From Saturnia japonica (lineage: Eukaryota > Arthropoda > Insecta > Lepidoptera > Saturniidae), in contig CM065318.1 in the NCBI GenBank assembly GCA_033032175.1, positions 2,480,001-2,544,000 on the forward strand: a stretch of DNA of 64,000 nucleotides, given 5' to 3'. Position 1 is the first letter of the stretch; each line of letters opens with the position of its first letter. The position numbers were made by a program, and so were the translations under genes. The notes under the pieces are model-generated. The model was not told the DNA's origin. It made no database searches and saw only the letters and a list, made by a program, of their open reading frames with translations. Shown here in pieces: positions 58,700 through 64,000 of this stretch.

Positions 58700-60825
58700 A
58701 AAGAATTTTTCAAGTCTGATTAATAGTTTCAGAGCTAAAAAGTTTTAAAACAGACAAACAAAAATTTTAACCTTATGATGGTATTGATATGAACGATAAT
58801 AAGATTTTAATTTGTTTAGAAGAATTGAGCTACATTGTTGCTGTAATTATTTCCAAATCTATTCAAACGAAATTAACTTCTAAGTTGTTTAAAGACAGAT
58901 CTTTTGTTCTACTTTACACACTTCTAATTTTGTTGCTATTGTGTTATAGGCGTTTACAATTTACTGTACGGTCCGGCACGACATCGTCGATTTTCCAATT
59001 AATTCTGTTTCACCGACGGTCAACATTGCTTGTGGACTGTACCATTTTTAGGATCAGGTGCTGTAACTAATGAAATAGAAACACGAACGGGTACGTTAAC
59101 AATTTTTCAATTTCATAGCCGTTGCTACTTAGAAATAGACTAGAAAATATCTAAAATATTATGTTTCTTTTCAATGCTCGGACGAAAGATACGAATTATG
59201 AACTCACAATCTTCGCTACGCTACATTAGTGGAGGGCTATCGCTTCAAAATGTTACATAAAGTGATCGAAATTCGATTGTAATTATTTGTCAAAATTTAG
59301 TCATACAAAAATTACGGCTCGAAATTCAAAGAGCGTAACTCCAAATTACAAACCTTTTTTTGGCAATGAGCCTAAATAAAAAAAGCATAAAAACTTCCTT
59401 ACACCACTCTTTTGTTTTTATACTTTATTTGCTCAAGTTTATATCAATATTATATTATTACATAATATGTTACACTTTTTTATATATACAAGTTTGCTGT
59501 CGTAATGTAAAAAAAAATGTTCTATGATCTAATTTTGAAGTAAAGTGTTTGACGAATATCTTTGGTAGTGATAACCAATTTTTTTCATTATAGCGTAATT
59601 TAAAAATTCAGAACGTAAAAACCTGAAAAACTAAGTAAGAATGCATCAAAAAGTCAATTTACCCAAAATAATATGTACGCCCTTTTATAGCACAGGAAGT
59701 CCTTACAATATTAATTGTTGGCAACATTTTAAAGTTCTTTGGCGAGAATCTGTACTCTATGTGACTATATTTCCATAGACTATATAATGTGTTTGATGAT
59801 GGCAGTATGAATGTAAAAAACGTTAAATTTAATGTATTTGTAACACATATTATTTATAAATTTTAGCTCTTTTCACTCCTTTCCACATAAGCTTTAACTA
59901 TGCCATATCTCTTTTCCTCCCCCGCAATATGCTTAAAAAGGAATCCAAAGGCTTCTCTTCACTTATGAATATATAGATTTATTAACCAAAAGTTTTAAGT
60001 AAAAGTTAAACAAATGAAGGGAAACCATGTTCTTGTTCTTGTTTTGGCGCTGCAAAAAGCTCTTGCCAGGGTCAATATTTTTAAGCCTTCGTAAAATTTG
60101 CCTTTAAACAAAGACAAGATGGTGGGTCTCTTGTCAGAACAATTTTTTGTGCCCAAAATGCATGTTTTCCGCTTTATATTTATAATCCAATTCACTTGTG
60201 CACATCGACCAAACTATATCATGCAAAACTCTACCAATATTACATAATATTGGGTCAAAAAACCTAAGTTAATGAATTAAAAATAAAAATCACAACATGT
60301 GACCAAAAACCCGCCAAAAACTCCACGAAACCATGTTATAAACAAAGGTTCGTACTATCCTGAATATAGATTAATAACCCGTAGTAAAGGTTTAACAAAA
60401 TGGCGTGCGGATGAGCTGAGAACGAGAATAATTATTACCCAATACATACGTCTAAGCGATCCTTACTTCTTATAAGAAACTAGCTTATCCCACGGTTTCA
60501 CTCGTGTTAAACTTATTCGACCAACTCTATGTCGCCAATGCACTTCCCGTACTTGCATATAACTTGCCAGGTTGTTTGACCTTAACGGTTACTGCTTCAC
60601 TCTTCAAGGTTATAGCGTGAAGTTATATAGTCTGAAAAAAATAATTAAAAATCTGACTGATGGTTCCGGAGATTAGCGCGTTCAAACAAACAAACAAACA
60701 ATTTCTTGAGCTTTATTAATTAAATTAATTGAATTTGACTGTACTGTTAGCCTTAAGGGTCCTGGAGCCATTAGAGGCCTTAACAGCTTCACTGGGCTTG
60801 TTGTTTTTAAAATGATATTTATTAA
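58700..60825. other. Intergenic, nothing recognised
   Basis: A+T rich. 59850-59960 weakly resembles a reversed Helitron-like family B copy. Short open frames here have no features I recognise. Confidence 0.3.
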
Positions 60826-60828
60826 TAA

Positions 60829-61077
60829 CTAGCTGACATGCGCAAATTTGTCTGCGTCACATAATTGAAGCTTTCAAAAGGAATTTATTTTTCCAGTTTT
60901 TGCAATATTTTCCATTGATTCTCCGCTCCTATTGGTCGTAGCGAGATGTTATATAGCCTACCTAGATAAATGGGCTATCCAACACTAAAATATTTTTTCC
61001 ATTCCAATCAGTACTTCCTGAGATTAGCGTGTTCAAACAAACAAACGGACTCTTCAACTTTATAATATTTGTATAGA
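60829..61077 (-). mobile_element. Helitron-like family A, internally deleted 249 bp copy
   Basis: Minus strand: A|TCTATACAAATATTATAAAG ... GTCAGCTAG|T. It keeps 'attgattctccgctcctatt' and 'gggctatccaacact' but lacks most of the middle present at 23072-23767. Confidence 0.6.
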
Positions 61078-61430
61078 TACAGGCTCTATTTTACCAACTC
61101 ACGATGTTACTATACAGTGTGTTAAATCTCATAACTAAATTTTAAGCTACCTCCGTGTTATCATTTGAGCTGAAACTGGGAATATTCATGTAACTTCGAT
61201 GACAATGCAATAGTATGATAGTTATTATTGAGATGATCTGACGATGGACTCGGATGCTGGCCCTAATAACGCCTAAACAAAAGATATCACCGTCGTGTTT
61301 ATGTTTGTTAGATTCGTCTAAGTACTATAGTCTAGGTCGTGAAATGGGTCATAGAAATTTGTTAATGTAATGTATTTAAGTTTTAAATTAAAATTACCGC
61401 GTACGAAGACTCGGACGGTTTCTTAACAAT

Positions 61431-63490
61431 GTTGATAAATCAAAATGTTGACGACAGAAATGTTTTCCGAAACGATAATATAGTTTTCGACGTTCACGGG
61501 TGCATTATCAAGGTTTAACGAATAAAGTATAATTATAATTATATTAAATATTCTCTTGCTAGTACTAATGTCGATAAATCAAAATGTTGACGACAGAAAT
61601 GTTTTCCTAAATGATAATATACTTTTTGACGTTCACGGGTGCATTATCAGGGTTTAACGAATAAAGTATAATTATAATTATATTAAATATTTTCTTGCTA
61701 GTACTAATGTCGATAAATCAAAATGTTGACGACAGAAATGTTTTCCTAAATGATAATATACTTTTTGACGTTCACGGGTGCATTATCAGGGTTTAACGAA
61801 TAAAGTATAATTATAATTATATTAAATATTCTCTTGCTAGTACTAATGTCGATAAATCAAAATGTTGACGACAGATATGTTTTCCGAAATGATAATATAC
61901 TTTTTGACGTTCACGGGTGCATTATCAGGGTTTAACGAATAAAGTATAATTATAATTATATTAAATATTCTCTTGCTAGTACTAATGTCGATAAATCAAA
62001 ATGATGACGACAGAAATGTTTTCCTAAATGATAATATACTTTTTGACGTTCACGGGTGCATTATCAGGGTTTAACGAATAAAGTATAATTATAATTATAT
62101 TAAATATTCTCTTGCTAGTACTAATGTCGATAAATCAAAATGTTGACGACAGAAATGTTTTCCTAAATGATAATATACTTTTTGACGTTCACGGGTGCAT
62201 TATCAGGGTTTAACGAATAAAGTATAATTATAATTATATTAAATATTCTCTTGCTAGTACTAATGTCGATAAATCAAAATGTTGACGACAGATATGTTTT
62301 CCGAAATGATAATATACTTTTTGACGTTCACGGGTGCATTATCAGGGTTTAACGAATAAAATATAATTATAATTATATTAAATATTCTCTTGCTAGTACT
62401 AATGTCGATAAATCAAAATGTTGACGACAGAAATGTTTTCCTAAATGATAATATACTTTTTGACGTTCACGGGTGCATTATCAGGGTTTAACGAATAAAG
62501 TATAATTATAATTATATTAAATATTCTCTTGCTAGTACTAATGTCGATAAATCAAAATGTTGACGACAGAAATGTTTTCCTAAATGATAATATACTTTTT
62601 GACGTTCACGGGTGCATTATCAGGGTTTAACGAATAAAGTATAATTATAATTATATTAAATATTCTCTTGCTAGTACTAATGTCGATAAATCAAAATGTT
62701 GACGACAGAAATGTTTTCCTAAATGATAATATACTTTTTGACGTTCACGGGTGCATTATCAGGGTTTAACGAATAAAGTATAATTATAATTATATTAAAT
62801 ATTTTCTTGCTAGTACTAATGTCGATAAATCAAAATGTTGACGACAGAAATGTTTTCCTAAATGATAATATACTTTTTGACGTTCACGGGTGCATTATCA
62901 GGGTTTAACGAATAAAGTATAATTATAATTATATTAAATATTCTCTTGCTAGTACTAATGTCGATAAATCAAAATGTTGACGACAGAAATGTTTTCCTAA
63001 ATGATAATATACTTTTTGACGTTCACGGGTGCATTATCAGGGTTTAACGAATAAAGTATAATTATAATTATATTAAATATTCTCTTGCTAGTACTAATGT
63101 CGATAAATCAAAATGTTGACGACAGAAATGTTTTCCTAAATGATAATATACTTTTTGACGTTCACGGGTGCATTATCAGGGTTTAACGAATAAAGTATAA
63201 TTATATTAAATATTCTCTTGCTAGTACTAATGTCGATAAATCAAAATGTTGACGACAGAAATGTTTTCCTAAATGATAATATACTTTTTGACGTTCACGG
63301 GTGCATTATCAGGGTTTAACGAATAAAGTATAATTATAATTATATTAAATATTCTCTTGCTAGTACTAATGTCGATAAATCAAAATGTTGACGACAGAAA
63401 TGTTTTCCTAAATGATAATATACTTTTTGACGTTCACGGGTGCTGTATCAGGGTTTAACGAATAAAGTATAATTATAATTATATTCAATT
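61431..63490. repeat. Tandem satellite-like array, 15 x 139 bp
   Basis: Units start at 61431, 61570, 61709, 61848, 61987, 62126, 62265, 62404, 62543, 62682, 62821, 62960, 63099, 63232 and 63371: exactly 139 bases each except the 13th (133). Internal units differ at only a few sites; the first is clearly diverged and the last decays at its right end, as expected if unequal exchange homogenises the middle. Each unit has a perfect 16-base palindrome TATAATTATAATTATA; the 133-bp unit lost 6 bases inside it. Units 4 and 7 share variants (gatatg, ccgaaatg), which suggests a three-unit duplication. No conserved open frame. Confidence 0.95.
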
Positions 63491-64000
63491 TTCTCATAAA
63501 ACAATAAAATATAATCAAGTCCTTGCTATTTACGATGAACATTTACAAAGTCAGGGAGATGGGTACCCTTGAATTTATTCGATGATCGTACATTAGACGG
63601 GCGCATAACCTTTGTTGAATTATATACTATATTACTATTTATATGTGATTCATCTCTATTGTCTTGTATGGAGGTCGGATGATAGTTTTTAGATTTGCAT
63701 TTCTAATAGTTAGGTCACGGTTTTACAATAATTTGTTGGCGAACGTGTGGTAAATACCTTTTTTTAAGTGTGTATTTTGTTACAGCTTGGCCTCTTACTA
63801 CGATCTGGAATTTGAATACTATAGAACGAATACTTTAAAGCATTTTGTACCAGCTAACCAGCGGTAATGTGGAAAATTTATTATTGTCGGGCAATAGGAA
63901 ATTTAACTTTAAAATAAAACAAACATGAGTAAACTCAAAAATATAAAACTAGAACATAAATATAATATAAATACACACAAGAACATATATACATACATGT
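63491..64000. other. Right flank of the array, nothing recognised
   Basis: Unique-looking A+T-rich sequence with no supported feature. Confidence 0.3.

Noticed and set aside
61431..63490. CRISPR-like array
   Set aside because: Units are head-to-tail without variable spacers, and the sequence is eukaryotic. It is a tandem satellite.

Overview
The window is a piece of a lepidopteran (moth or butterfly) nuclear genome. It is A+T rich, its genes have short exons with GT/AG introns and TATA boxes, its coding content is cuticular proteins, and it carries repeats typical of Lepidoptera (tRNA-derived SINEs, Helitron-like elements inserted between A and T, piggyBac, a mariner-like element). No host gene outside the cuticular protein class could be supported.

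Genes, left to right. (1) Bases 2-475, + strand: last exon of a glycine-rich cuticular protein of the pupal-cuticle-protein-36 / CPG type, cut by the window edge. (2) 19248-21772, + strand: a second member of that type in three exons, with a TATA box, a poly(A) signal, five 45-bp repeats and an apparent one-base deletion that breaks its reading frame. (3) 32425-39730, + strand: a complete four-exon RR-1 (Rebers-Riddiford) cuticular protein of 183 aa. (4) 57839-44005, - strand: a complete four-exon RR-1 protein of 167 aa. Genes 3 and 4 converge, with about 4.3 kb between their stop codons. All three genes with a visible start have a first coding exon of only three codons (MKL or MNL), the usual layout in insect cuticle genes, so the signal peptide is split by intron 1. 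The products should be secreted by epidermal cells and bind chitin (RR-1) or form the glycine-rich matrix.

Mobile DNA fills most of the rest. A 1302-bp mariner-like element (24991-26292) has 32-bp terminal repeats, TA target duplications and a transposase with one frameshift. A piggyBac-derived transposase (30969-29926, - strand) is open for 347 codons but lacks the part with the first catalytic Asp; one TTAA-flanked terminus is visible at 31500. Two LINE reverse-transcriptase relics, several SINE families, two or more Helitron-like families (one copy interrupted by another element), palindromic MITEs and microsatellites lie between and inside the genes.

At the right end, 61431-63490 is a tandem array of fifteen 139-bp units. 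I found no convincing new multi-gene system. The most notable items are the broken glycine-rich gene, the intron that differs in position between the two RR-1 genes, the satellite array, and the near-intact mariner-like copy.
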